Assembly: GCA_003952965.2 (NCBI GenBank) | Contig: CM025855.1 | Coordinates: 4,261,944 to 4,325,943 of the forward strand | DNA from: Morella rubra | Taxonomy: Eukaryota > Streptophyta > Magnoliopsida > Fagales > Myricaceae | Reading direction: 5' to 3' | Length of the DNA: 64,000 nucleotides | Part shown: positions 45,271 through 58,829 of the stretch, one piece after another | How the letters are laid out: each line of letters starts with the position of its first letter | Numbering within the stretch: position 1 is the first letter of the stretch | Made by a program: the position numbers and the translations under genes | Notes under the pieces: generated by a model | Seen by the model: the letters and a program-made list of their open reading frames with translations, nothing else | Told to the model about the DNA's origin: nothing | Database searches by the model: none

Positions 45271-48200
45271 TAACTATTTGAACGCTCATAAAATCTTTGT
45301 AAACAACTAAAATTGTTATTCTTTTCCTGTCGTTTTCAAATATACTTTAGAATTTCTGCGCCCGAAGAAAAAGAAATGCGAAGAAAGGAGCCGTCAACTA
45401 TTCTTGAGAAAGAAGCAAAGGAAGATTCTTCCCGGGTAACACGAATGCATCATATTCAAACAAGTCGGTGTTCGTATATACATCATATCTTTTTCTATTT
45501 GTTTATAAAAGTTTTTATCCTTTGAGATCAGTTACACTCATTACCCTGTTGACACATGAACCTTTTTTTGTGGTTTGAATTCAAAACCACATAAAATAGT
45601 TTACCATCATAAAACTTGGACCCACAGCTATCACATTAATGTTGCACAGCAGCCTAATTCGACAATGAATCGAGCTTCTGGATGTACGTTACATCTGGTG
45701 TAGTCTCTATTATTGTTCACGTACGTAACTTTGAAAATAAACACTTTTCAACTTCAGTTTCAAATAAATTAAAAAAGAAGAAGGAAATATCGAGATCAGT
45801 TGAGCTCATGCACTCAACTACCAATCTGTATAGTTTGTACCATCCATCATTAATTTAGATAAAATTTGATATTTACTATTACTAAAATGATATTTTTACC
45901 GACACACAAAATATAATGGCCAAAAAATTTTATGATAAAAATGTCATTTTATTGACAATAATTAATGGACGAAAAATAAATTTGAGCCAATAAATAAATA
46001 TGAAACCAGCAATAATAAATTAGGTGGGAGTTGTTTTTTTGGATGTTGCAATGGCTGCAAGCGTTCAAATATCTGATAAAACATAGCGAAAAAAAAAAAG
46101 AATACTGTTTGCTTAATTTATACGCAGCACAATACTGTGTCGTATCGGAAAAGTCAAACAAAAGATTTTTGTGATAACTAACCCTAATAAATGTCTTTCT
46201 TAAAAAAGACTGGGGTTGGACGAACTTGGGAAGGCTATTTCTCCATCTCGCGCCAGCCCATCAACCACCTTACATTGTTTCTTCCGTGATTTCTTCATGG
46301 AAAGTCAGCAAAGGAGGACTAGAGTAGGTGACTTAACCCGCTCTCAACTAATTCTATACCGGGCTAATAAAGAAAGCAAAAGAAACAAGCCGGAGACGAC
46401 TTCGTTTTATGTCGAAGTCCCAATTAGCTATTTGCAATGGCTTGTAAAACAATATCAATGCTCTACAGCAAGGAGTACCAAAGCTTAAACAAAGAAGAAA
46501 AAGGAAATATTATATACGAATCTCCAAAGTCAAATTAATGGGTCTGCTTCGACAACTCAGAGAATCATATACTTGACAATCAAGTCAAAGATCATATCAA
46601 ATTAATGGTAATTGAATTTCTACTGTGTTCCACATGATGCTTTTAAGACTATATATGTGAATGTGTAAATCTATCACTAATTCGGAAGGGTAAATTGGTA
46701 GGAAATGATAAGTTTTATTATTTGAATTATATTTATTAATAATATGTGGATCTACGGCTTATCATAAAAAAATTTAAAATATTAAAAATAATAGATCTTA
46801 TTATTTAAATTATAGGTGATAATAAAGCACAATAATAAATTTGGAACACTCAAAACAATCCTAACTTCAGATTTCTTTTAAGTCGGTGTTGGAGAATTTT
46901 TGAAATAAGATTACTATTTTTTTTAAGAGATATTGCTTTACTGAGAGATAACCCATATGTTATTGTAGACCAAATTTCAATTGGGTTCATCAAGGTAGTC
47001 TCCAAACTCGTAAAAGTGATTAAAAACAAAATAAAGGGATTTATAAAACAAAGGGAGGCAACTTCCATTTTTTTTTTTTTTTGGAAGAAAACGAAACCGC
47101 AATTTAAAGCACAAGAGCTTTGGCACTTTGACCATTACAATGTCATGCAGGGAGACAAACGCAATATTCTGGTTGGGAAAGAGTACATTAGGACTCATCT
47201 GACGACTACCCAGATGACCCAGCCCACCACTCCACTAGTGGGTGGTTGTCCTTTTACAAGAAAAAGATCAAAGATCCAATTTACATCATAGTTAGATTAG
47301 ATTGCAAGCAAAAGATACATTTAATCTTGAATCTGGTTCTTCTTCAATTATGTTCCCCAGGGTCTTTATAATTACCATCCACTCACAATCATCGCTCGCC
47401 ACATGGCACATATCATGTCAGCCATTGTTGCTATTTTCTAAATTTACAGTCATGTGGACCAGAGTGGGTTCCATCTTATCACAAGATTATCGATGAATGA
47501 GTGGAAAAGCAATACCCAAATCCTTTTTGTTGCGTTTATTATTTTTACCCTCTCAAATTTTTCCTCCCTTTTGATGATGAAAAGACTCACTTAAATGGAA
47601 GCAAGTTATTATTATTAATTTTTATTCATCCACGCCCCTGCAACGTATATTTAAGTGGATTACGATATTCACCTAATAAATAATCAAATATATAATCTAT
47701 GCGTCTAACCTACATATATACAAATAAGTCCTAACTATTAGGACAGGCCTACAATAAGTAATGAAAGTAAGTTATTATATAAACAAAACTTATGAAAACT
47801 AAAAATTTCCTCGTAACTCAAGTAGATAAAATTTCGGTCTTAACGGGTATTAAGAAAGATTGATATTACCAACATAAGGATTTATCACAATAATGATAAT
47901 CCATTTGATTTGGAGATCTAAAAATAGGAGCACTTACGAGTTGGTGTGGTATAAAATATATTTAGATCAAAACCTTCGTTACTTTCAAAATCAACTGCAC
48001 TTTTATAAGGTTACGATGGAAGTCTTTCCTTCCCATATACATACTTAAGACTCAATCTATATATTCGACTGTGGTTAAAGTTTCCTCAAATTCGAGCTTT
48101 ACGTCCTTGTAAAAAAATGCTTTTCAGCACTAAAATACTAAAGATTTTGTTGGAATAATTTTATGGTTTGATAGTTGTAATGGTTGATTGTATGATGGAA

Positions 48201-48731
48201 CCAAGATGATTGACCAAATCGAATTTCAGACCAAGGTCCGTAGAAACATTTGAAGAACAAGAGAGGAAAGAGTTTTTACACCCGCAAAATACTCGAAAGA
48301 CATTCATTAATTGCGACCACGAGATCACCAGGAAATGCTTGGTGATAAGGAACAATAAATGCACGAACCAGACATGTCTCCCCACTGTTTCGTGTACAGT
48401 TTTTTAAAATTATTTTCATGTTTTCGTTATCGAAAACAAAAATAAGACCGTTACAGCTTACAACAAAATCAGATTTGATGCTTCTGTAATTATATATACT
48501 GTTACATATGGAATTCAAGTTTAAATACGATTAAAAAAATCCAGATCTGATAGAAAAATTCATTGAACCACTAAACATAAAAACGTTTCGGTTTAGTTGT
48601 AAATTATGATGACTCTGATAATGTTTTTTTTTTCCAAATGTAAATCAGACCTCCTGTGCTTTTGCTTCTGTTTAATTTTTCTCATATTTCCAATTATAAT
48701 TGAGATTCCTATGTTTTTCTCCTTTTTTTTT
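45271..48731. other. Spacer, mostly AT-rich
   Basis: No gene recognised. A stretch at 46205-46490 differs in composition and is listed separately. 47090-47300 is also moderately GC-rich but shows no known motif. Confidence 0.35.
46205..46490 (+). other. Compositionally distinct segment with a 90-codon frame, possibly organelle-derived
   Basis: This stretch is noticeably more GC-rich and less A/T-tracted than its surroundings, with sharp edges. An open frame at 46216-46488 contains FYVEVPISYLQWLVKQYQ and DLTRSQLILYRANKESKR. The texture resembles plant mitochondrial intergenic DNA transferred to the nucleus, but no specific match is recalled. Unrecognised; a chance frame is equally possible. 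Confidence 0.25.
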
Positions 48732-49285
48732 GGGTTTAATTAGTCTACTAGCACTTGAGGTATAACCTAATCTCCAATTAGTCCCTAAAGTCTATTTTGT
48801 TCTAAACTAATCTTTGAGGAATCCTTTGTGTTTTAGAGTGGTCATTTTGTCAACTCGGTTGACCCCTTTAACGGAATAAATCTCACGTGACTAACAGTAA
48901 TATATCACCAATAATCACAAGCAGCTACCCGACTCCAAGTTACTTGGGGTGCGTTGTCTTAACAAAAAAATTTGTCCAATATGGAGTTATGAATTGGCAT
49001 TTTAGGTCCAGATGACGTAGACAATTCGATGTGAATTTTAAATCAATATCAACAAGTCCAACTTGGCAGTTTGAGTGAATTGAGAACACTTGACTGCTTA
49101 TGATTGGTGGTAATGTGTTTCCGTTAGTCATATGAGATTTATTCCTTTAAAAGAGCCAGCAAAATTGACGGAATGACCATTGTAGGACATGAAAGATTTC
49201 TCAGAAATTAGTTTAGAGCGAAATAAATTTTAGGGACCAGTTTAAGATTCAGTCATACTTTAGGGATTAATGGACTAATTAAGCC
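48732..49285. mobile_element. Foldback element of about 550 bp
   Basis: Ends GGGTTTAATTAGTC (left) and GACTAATTAAGCC (right) are inverted. The arms continue as diverged complements: AATTAGTCCCTAAAGT versus ACTTTAGGGATTAAT, TTTGTTCTAAACTAATCTTT versus AGTTTAGAGCGAAATAAA, and GGAATAAATCTCACGTGACTAACA versus GTTAGTCATATGAGATTTATTCC. A non-autonomous DNA element or palindromic repeat; no coding potential. Confidence 0.65.
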
Positions 49286-51757
49286 TTTTTTTTTATAAGC
49301 TTTTTCCTGTTCTATTTAGGTAATTATTTGTAGTAAGTAAATATATATCTTCTATTGGGTAGTTGTTTATCTAGTTAATTTCTGGTGTACCTGTGTATTG
49401 ATAGCTTTGTACGATATGATATTTATTGAATATTCATGCTTGCTTACTTGCCCAAACAAGAAAACTACACAAAGAGAAAATTTAAAAATTTTAACCACAA
49501 AAATACTAAATTTCTTATTGTTTTAAAGAAACACAGAGAGTGGCCAAAAAAAATCTTGAACAAGAAACACAAGATAAGATTTCTATAACGACCCAAGTAA
49601 GTGTTAGTCATATTGATGGTTATTATAGCCACTCTAATTACGTTCTGTCATTAGCCACATTTTGGTATTGACTTAAAAAAAGGGGTCAATATTATTTTTG
49701 AAACTCGTCCGAACAAGATTTAATTTAATCGAGTAGGGTTGTGTTAGATTCTAATTTGATATTTGATTAGTTCTCTTCTTTCACTCAATATAAAATTCGA
49801 AGTATTACAATTTCAATTTTTTTTTTAAAAAAAAGACAGAAAATAATTTATCAATCCTATTATCCGGATTTAAGAAAGTTTTCAGTTGTAATAAGATACA
49901 ACTTTGCTACCTTACTGGAAATTGTTAGGTGAAAATATGCCTATTGCTTCCTTTCGTTCTGTCAGTTTTTATTTATTGGGTAGTAAACCTGCATCTTATT
50001 GCTTGGTTCTTAGCAAATATTTTTTTGGGATTCCCCCCAAGAAATTTGACCAGATCTACTGGTTTCCGACCCGAGAAACAGAGACAGCAGATATTAAATT
50101 CAAGCATCTCTCTCGCAGTGGTCGGATAATGAACCCTACAAACATAACCAATGGAAGAGAGGATGCAATTATGAGACCACTCCATACGCAATAATAATAA
50201 TAATATCTCTGTTTGCCAAATAAAGGGGGATGTCTATTGTAGTAGTGGTAAGAACATGCTACACGACATTATACACCAGAACAAGAATAATCTTAATGCC
50301 TCTCCCTCTTTCTTTCTCTCTGTCTGAAATTAGTCAATTTCCTAATAGAGGAACAGGTTTTCGTCAGGGCTGAGGTAGTCCCGTTTGGGAACTTTTGGAC
50401 CAAACCCATGATCTGGAGGATTAGTCAAAAGAGAGAGCCAGAGGCAATCTGCATAACCCCTCAAAATAAAACCCACCCAGCTCGGCCTTTTTCTTGTCGC
50501 CTTTTGTCCATGTGGAGTAGTTGGAAGTTTAAAGCACTGGAGGGGGTATTTGAATCTATCTAGGTAGGTATTTGAATCTGTCTAGGTGGGTAGCTGGAGT
50601 AAATAGAGGCAAAAATTAAAAGAATCTTACGAGGCTTTGACAAACACCAGAAAAGAAGCTTTTTCTTACTTACGAGGCTTTGACAAACACCAGAAAAGAA
50701 AAAGTAAGAAAAGCTCCTTTTTCTGCAGTTTTAAAATGGACAAAGACATAGCTGGGTGCATCCGGCATGCACAAAAGTTAGATGCATATATATAATTTAT
50801 CCTTCTACCAAGACAAGATCCCCACCCACCACCATCATGTCATGTGCCGTGAGCATAAATATGACAAATCTCAAGCATATCCTACATGAAGAAGGCACAT
50901 GCCTGGGTTGCTTAGCTTTTAGTTTAATGGAAAGTTTTAATCTATGTGGATCATACTAATTTGGTACTCTTTTCCCAGTCAAGAAGACTATGGTTGGGGC
51001 CTTGGGGGCAACATGTATGAGGCCGACCTACATACTCAAAGGAGTGCATGATATTCATATTTTGGCGGTTGCTATTTTGGCCTCATGTTGGGAGGTGTTA
51101 GGTGCTAATGCTATGGTGGCAGATTTCTGTTATCTTCACATGGTACGCATGCCAAGTGCTTGTGCATGGGCTCCGATTGGGACGTCGTGGTGAGATTCTT
51201 CGTATAGGAAGAGTGAATAAAATCAAACACCCATTAATAGATAAAGGCAGACTGCGAAGATCTCTGTCACTTAGATTAAGACGGGTTGACGGGTTGTACA
51301 GTATTCTTTTTCTCTCTCAATTTTAGGATGCATTGCCAAAAGGCCCCAAATGTGTAGATAAGGCTCTCGAGTTGTCGTCCTCGGTCGCTATGATTATGGT
51401 AGACGAGCTGGAAATCATACCTACTATTCATCATTGCAGTGTAAAACACAATAATAGAGCTTCATGCATAAAATGCCCCACCACAAGGGATCCACTAAAT
51501 TCAGGTAGGTGCAGTCAGACAAAGAAGAATGAAAAAAAGGCAAAAGAGAAGACCTGAGGCTCATTTGATGTTCAAAATTCGACTTCCATTGATGTACGTG
51601 ATGATATGTACAAGTTACAGTGTGATTGATTGACAAAACCTAAAACATTCCCCTCTCAACCTCCTATGAGCTTTGGCTCAATGGGGTGCACTACAACTTA
51701 GACATACTAAAAATTAGTAAGAATTTACAATATCAGACAAAAGCCAAAGCCAGCCTC
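49286..51757. other. Spacer 3' of the MORN gene
   Basis: No gene recognised. A short direct duplication lies at 50626-50700. The last ~150 bp is probably the 3' untranslated region of the minus-strand MORN gene. Confidence 0.4.
50626..50700. repeat. Two direct copies of a 32-bp unit plus inverted flank
   Basis: CTTACGAGGCTTTGACAAAC and the next 12 bases occur at 50626-50657 and again at 50669-50700. The intervening GCTTTTTCTTA and the following AAAAGTAAGAAAAGC are complementary, so a small hairpin can form across the second copy. Confidence 0.75.
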
Positions 51758-53916
51758 CTAGACATTTGTATCGCAAAACTTTCCATCCATTCGGTTCTGG
51801 ACAGCTTTGACAGCAGCAACTCTAGCAGCAATGGCGGCTCTATTTGCAGCCATGACTGTCTTGTTTACTTGGTCATCCACTCGGGGAAGGTTAATAGCAT
51901 TTTCTGCTGTTCTTCTAGCAGCCTGCAATTTTGACATGAATATGACTGAATAAGTGTGTGCTTCAATACGAAGGAAAAAGCTGCATAAAAAGATGAAAAT
52001 GGTGGATTGGGAGGATATCGGTGTCAAAAGGTACCTGAACTGCACGAAGGACTGTATCAGTCAGTGGGGGTAGAGGGTGCTTAAGGGAGCCAGTATCCCA
52101 CTCCCCACATCTTGTCTCTCCGCTCCTGAAAGTATACATGCCATAGCCTTGTTTACGACCTTCATGCCACGACCCCTCGTAACAGTGACCATTGGCAAAG
52201 TGATACACGCCAAATCCATGAATCTTGTCTCCGAAATATTCTCCAGAATATTTATCTCCATTCCTGCAAAAACAACCAGATTTCATTGTCACTAATGGGT
52301 TCTCTTCTGATGAAATAATTTACCCAATGTTTTAAACTGATAAGAGTATCTTGCACTAGAGACCAACAGGATCAATCGAGGACAGAAGAATCAATTCAGC
52401 ACAAATGCAAAATTTCAAATGAATCTTGAGCAAATTCAATACATGTCAAAGTTTCAAGGACTGAGAGTCTAAAGGATGCTGAGAGACTTTGATGCGAGTC
52501 CGTATCAAAGGGAGCTATGCAACAAGAAAGAGCAGTGAAATTGAGTCAGCTGTTACCCCTAAATTTCGAATTCTTAACCCCGGAAAAGTACACCACCTAA
52601 CCGTTGCAAATTGTCAAGAAAAAGAAAATTCAAAGTCAATGCAAAGAGTACTGTTTCTACAGTCAGATCCATCAGGTCGCTACAGAATCCCAAAACCTTA
52701 GACGTAAATTTTGGGGGAGAAAAACCTCCCAATAACCCACATGTCCCAGAAAACCATAATAAACAATACAAAGGAAAAGAAGATTTGATCTTTAATCCAT
52801 TGAACAGAAATCCAAGGAATCAATCACAAATTCAACAAAGAAAACTTTTACTCTTCTGTTAATTGTGGAACACTTCAGACATAGTAAACCCCACCAAGAT
52901 GAAGTCAAAATTAATCAATCACCAAAACCCAATTACACACATATACAGAACTTGATCTCAAATTCGAGTGTTTCGCACAAAATTTTGAAAAAAAAAAAAC
53001 CCAAAAACTTAAACAATTAGAGTTGAATAATTCACCTGAAATGGTAGTAGCCGAGCCCGTGCTTGACGCCACACTTGAACTCTCCGATATAGCAGCTTCC
53101 ATCGGAGCAGGTTTGCACTCCGACCCCATGGCTCTGCCCATTGCACCATTCGCCTGCATAAGAGTCACCGGTATAGAACCTGTAAACGCCGTAGCCATGC
53201 CTCAGGCCCTGCCTGTACTGACCCCTGTACTTGCTCCCCCTCGCCCAGCTCTCAATCCCGTACCCGTCGTACCTTCCGTCGATCCAGTCCCCCTCGTACC
53301 GACCATTGACGAAGTAGTTATACACCCCACTCCCGTTAGACCTCCCCTTGTGGAACTCCCCCTCGTAGAAATCGCCATTGCTGTAGAACTCCACGCCTTC
53401 GCGTATGATCTTGCGCGGTTTCTCAACGTTAGGGTCGCCGATGAACCACTGGACCGGCTTCGAGTTGGTCCTCGAGAGACTAAGTCGCTTTGCTTTCTCA
53501 TCCCACGAGTGTTTGAGGACCAGCATGGTTTGGTGGATCAGACCCTTGTGTTTGGACGCACAGACGAGCGTCACGGCGATGAAAATCAGAGCCAAAAGGA
53601 GATTCTCCGAAGTTGGTATCTCTTCCCTCCTCGTATAAAAGTAGTAAAGGAAGAACAACATCGAGAGGAGGGTGAAGAAAGAGAGCGAGAACATGGCGAG
53701 GAACGGGTTGGCTAACCGGGTCGACCCGGCTCTCGGTGTAGAACCCAATCTCTTGGGTTTCTTCCACTTCTCCTCCTCATCGTCTTCTTGGTGGGGTGTG
53801 ATGGCGTCGTCCACGGTGATGGAAGAGAGGCTGTGAATGGACGATCGGATGGTCGGAGAGGACCGGAGTAGTGACTGTGTTCTCGTGAGCTTCGCCTGGC
53901 TTTCCTGGCCGTCCAT
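51758..53916 (-). CDS. MORN-repeat membrane protein, 3 exons
   Basis: Minus-strand exons 53036-53916, 52035-52263 and 51758-51922 join in frame to 424 residues. Start ATG at 53914-53916 (MDGQESQAKLTRTQS); the codon three positions earlier is TTG, not a start. A Ser/Thr-rich N-terminus precedes two hydrophobic helices, at about 73-95 (FLAMFSLSFFTLLSMLFFLY) and 105-120 (LLLALIFIAVTLVCA). Seven complete MORN units and a partial eighth follow, each about 23 residues with Y-x-G-x-[FWY]..G...G.G.Y (YEGEFHKGR, YEGDWIDGR, YRGQYRQGL, YAGEWCNGQ, YIGEFKCGV, YSGEYFGDK, YEGSWHEGR). The Ala-rich C-terminal helix contains AARRTAENAINLPRV and AVQNRMDGKF. Plant relatives are often labelled SET7/9-like because of the MORN repeats, but no SET domain is present, so methyltransferase activity should not be inferred. 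MORN arrays bind membranes and scaffold proteins. Confidence 0.95.
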
Positions 53917-54235
53917 TTTCCTCAAGTGGGTCCCCAGAAGATTTGTTCCTGAATCCCCGCCGTCGGATCTTTTCTTTTTTTTAAAAAATTTCTCCTTCCC
54001 TATCCCTTGTGGACCCTCCTGTACCGCGATATTCTTATCACCAAGGTTGTTTGAGATGCTGCCGGCGACATCTCAGGGGAGGCGCAGCAGTGCGACTCAC
54101 GGCGGCGGGGCAACTTAAGCTAAGCAAGTGAAATACGAACAATCAGAAAGAGAGAAAGCAAGGAACTTTCACTCACACGAGGAGAAGCGAAAAACAGAGA
54201 GAGAGAATGCGGAGGTTTGGACCGGGTTTTCTTAC

Positions 54236-54242
54236 ATTTATA
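54236..54242 (-). promoter_or_regulatory. Probable TATA box of the MORN gene
   Basis: TATAAAT on the minus strand, 320 bp upstream of the ATG, predicting transcription from about 54205 and a leader near 290 nt. The leader DNA is GA-rich on the plus strand, so CU-rich in the transcript, with a GC-rich pocket at about 54060-54115. Confidence 0.45.
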
Positions 54243-56664
54243 ATCGTGTAGTAGGAACTGGGAGAGGGAGAAACAAAAAATAAATAAAAAAAAAAAAGGA
54301 GAGGGAGGAAGGTTCAATATGGACCGTCCATGTGATCCAAGGGCGAGATTTATTGGTACGTTTACTGCCGTTGGATTGGATTTTGCTGAAGAGTACGATA
54401 TGGTCGTCGGATCTAGATTCCGACACTTTTCACTTTACTATGGCAGGCCGGCACGTGCCTCAACAGTTCAAAAAGTCATTAGTAATTAGTATAACTTCAG
54501 CAGACGGAATGCACCTTGGTACAATTTAATAAAGTCTCGTCTATTTTTGTCAAGAATTTTTTTTTTTAAGGAATTTGAGTAATTATTTACCCAAAAAAAA
54601 AGAAAAAGAATTTGAGTAACTTCAGCTGACGGAATGCACCTTGGTCCAATAATAAGTCTCGGTTATTTGTCAACCAAAAAAAATTTCGAGAAAATTATTC
54701 AATTTTACTTTTTATAATAATTTATAAAAAAAATTAATGAAAAAGTTGATGAATGTTTGATTGAATGATTATTTTTATTATAATTTATTAAAAAGTAAGG
54801 TAAGAGAAATTTGATGAATTTTTTTAATAAAAAAGTAATAAAGGTGGTTAAAAAATAAGAAAGGAAATATTTGGCGTGCAAATGTATTGAAATTTGTATA
54901 ATTTTTTTTCTAGATTTTATGGTCAATCCTGTTCTTTCTGTTTATGCTTATCTGTTTTGAGATAAATATTAATATCTAGTTGGGCTATTAATGTTTGGCA
55001 CTAACCATCGTCACCAATGATCACTGTTGTTTAGGAGTGATTGGGATGTGAATGGAATGACAGAGGTGTGATAAATGGAAGGGTGGGTAGAGATTCTGAT
55101 AAGAATGAAAGTTATTTTTAACAATTTCCGTTTTATTATTTATCCTTAGTTGAGAGATTGAAAATATTTTTTTACGTTAAAAAAATAAAAATAAAAATAA
55201 AATTTTAACATAAGAAAAAAGGGCAAAACATTATCCACCGAAGTCAGTAAATAAACATCAAAATATAAAATATTTCTCACTTTACTAAAAAATTATAAAA
55301 CGTTTATCTGAACAACAAACAAAGTCGGGTGCGCTAGGAAGTTTCCTAAATACCTATACTACCTTACGTTGTAGGAAAGGAAAAGATTTTTGTCCATGCT
55401 CGTTACTACTATAATTCCGTTGACAACTTGGTTAGTCTAATTCATAGATGAAAAAATAGAAGGACAATCCTAATAGTATTATTATTTTTGTCTTTTCCTT
55501 TTAATTAAAATAACACAGATTTCTATAAATAAAATTCTAGATAAAAAGTTTTAGGAGAGTGATTCTTCAGAATGTTGAATATATATTTTTATCACGCATG
55601 AGCCTTGTTTTAATTCAGGTAATTACTCGTTATATTTACTTCTATTTTTTTTTTTTAAAAAAAAATATATGAACAGGAAGGCCTTAACTCTTAAAAACCA
55701 ACATGCTTAGGTGCTATCAAGGTGGCGGACTTTTTATATTTTACTTGATCAAGAGAGTTGTAAGCATCTGCAGGCTCCCACATTGGAGATTCTATGCACT
55801 GGTTTAGATCGACAGATTGATGATTAGCAAAACGACATCGCACTCCCAAGCTCAACATAGTATATTCGTTCACTTGTCCGCTTCATCTTCAAATCATGTA
55901 AGGACAAGATGTCTGTTGGAGTTGATAGAAAAAAATGATTAATAATGTTTGATTTTCATATGATGGGCTACGATCGTGATTGTTGCTTAGTTTCTTTAAT
56001 TATAAGTATTTAATGTTTTCTTGGGAGACACTATGTACAGTTACACACATGCATATTGTTAAATTACACTCGACGTACCTGCCAGGTTTCGGCAAGGAAT
56101 TTTAATACAAAGTAAGAAATTTCTCCATCAACATATATATGCCCGAGTTTGCATTATATGTTTGGAAGGAACGTTCATATTTGAAGGTAAATGTTAGGCC
56201 TAGTAAATTGAGTACGCAGATGCCAATCTTGTAATCTTCGTCTTAAGTATCTCTTGGAGTGACTATTGAAGGTTGGTCTAAATTCATGTTGTTTAAATTG
56301 AATTAATAGATATTTGATTCCCGTCGATTTGTGCCATCAATCGAAATTAAACCGTTAAAATATATAGAAAAATGGACGGAGGGTGCAAATCTAGATATCA
56401 TGAGCGTGAGAGCTACTCATTCATTTTCCATCTGTTTTAACAATTAATTTGGACGGAAAGTGCAAATCAACATGAATCAAAAGTTTTTTGGACACAATGT
56501 CACGGAAATAAAAGATGGGGTGCAAAGTGTCCATACCCCCAAACTTTTATAGGTGCAAATTGTATTTTTCCCTTAACTTTATTAATCCCTTTTATCCAAA
56601 AGTGGAGGTCGTCCTCTCAACCGTTGAGATAGCATTATTGAGACATTCTCTAACTTTTATTTTG
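54243..56664. other. AT-rich spacer, no gene
   Basis: A phrase of the type AACTTCAGC[AT]GACGGAATGCACCTTGGT occurs twice (about 54494 and 54619), so a ~125-bp stretch here is a diverged duplication. 54690-54930 is nearly pure A/T. 56290-56560 is a relative of the repeat at 56665 (GGACGGAGGGTGCAAAT). Nothing coding was recognised. Confidence 0.4.
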
Positions 56665-56903
56665 GAAAAAATACACTTTGCATCCCATATTTTATTTTAG
56701 TGACATTGAGCCTTTGAAGTTTTGATTTATGTGGATTTTCACCTTTAGTCGAAAATTAGTTGTCAAAATAGATGAAAAATTGGATGGAGGGTGCAAATCG
56801 ACAGAAATTAAAACTTCAGAGGCTCAATGTCATAAAAAAAAAAAGATGAGGATACAATTTGTAAGTAACCCAAACTTTGAAGGTGTAAAGTGTATTTTTT
56901 TCT
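56665..56903. mobile_element. Short foldback repeat with AAATACACTTTGCA-type ends
   Basis: Left AAAAAATACACTTTGCATCC and right GGTGTAAAGTGTATTTTTTT are inverted. Interior pairs include GACATTGAGCCTTTGAAGTT with ACTTCAGAGGCTCAATGTC. About 240 bp, non-coding. The related phrases at 56290-56560 suggest a second, more decayed copy. Confidence 0.65.
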
Positions 56904-56908
56904 TGGGA

Positions 56909-57718
<810 letters not shown>

Positions 57719-58829
57719 TTTCTTTTTTTTGACAATAAGAGAAATTTGTTGCATCATATTCTGTACACTGGGCTCGACCAGACCATCTTATGACTGTGAA
57801 ACACATTGATTTGATACAAAGACAAATTCAAAATATTCAAATTGTCCCCACAACTCGAAGTATAATTTGTCGGGTCAATAACTTGTTCGATGAGATTCAA
57901 ATTTACACTCACCCACTAAATACAGTAAATTTTTGAGTGAAAGTTAATCTTTCCAACAATTGAGATACTACTCTCGAGAGTAGCCTTCTCTATCTTTAAC
58001 TAATTAATAAATTAAAGTCTCTTGAACTCGATGCCTCGATTTTAATATTTTTTTTTTCATTTTGTACTTGATATAGACTCTCATGATATACATATAGGTC
58101 CAATAAGCTTTCTCGAGAATCTAGACCAAAATATATATATAGAAAAGTATACTTTCAGCCTGGGGCCAAGAATACGTTCCACTAGAAACTCTTAATGCCA
58201 CATTAAAAAAAAACAAAAAAAGAATTCCCTTTAATTGCAAATACAATTCTGTTTTATAAAAAAAAGTCACAAATTCAGACGCCAGCCTCGAAAACAGATA
58301 TTTATTTTCAGCCCCATATGTCCTCTTAAGTCTTAATAATAATTACTCGGAATAATGAATCCTCGACCCAAAAAAAAAAAAGGTGTGGTGGGCGTTGGTG
58401 GGCTCCATAGCTACCGCTGGATGTATGAATTAGTTATAAGGCTTTCTTTTTCGAAGGGGGAAGGTATGGTTTGGAAAAAGGAACTCTGCCCCCATTTCAA
58501 CTGAACTCAATCAACAACTAATCACTCCATACTTGTATAATGTAATAATGGCAAAATATTTTGTATTTTTTGCGCAAGAGGGAATAAATAAAAGAAATTT
58601 ATTTTAAAATCGAAATCATTGTTTTTTGGGTAAAAAAAAAAAGATCCTCATGAAGTCAACGAGACCTAGTGTTTTTTGCTTGGGACAAAATAATAATATA
58701 TATTCAACCAGTGCATATATTTATGGATTAAAAAAATAACTTTTTAAAGAAAAGTAAAGAAAAAAAAACTAATGGACAAAAGTTTATGAAAATTAGGAAA
58801 ATATGATTTATTTTAAGAAGCTTCATAGG
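57719..58829. other. AT-rich spacer
   Basis: No gene or clear element recognised. Several A-homopolymer tracts (near 58210, 58370, 58630). Confidence 0.4.

Noticed and set aside
53023..53715. 230-codon plus-strand open frame rich in Pro and Val
   Set aside because: It lies exactly antisense to exon 1 of the MORN gene. Its repetitive composition is the mirror of the MORN repeat codons.
51758..53916. SET7/9-type histone methyltransferase
   Set aside because: Only MORN repeats and two membrane helices are present; no SET domain can be read.
53917..53925. Start of the MORN protein three codons upstream
   Set aside because: The codon there is TTG, not ATG; 53914-53916 is the first ATG.
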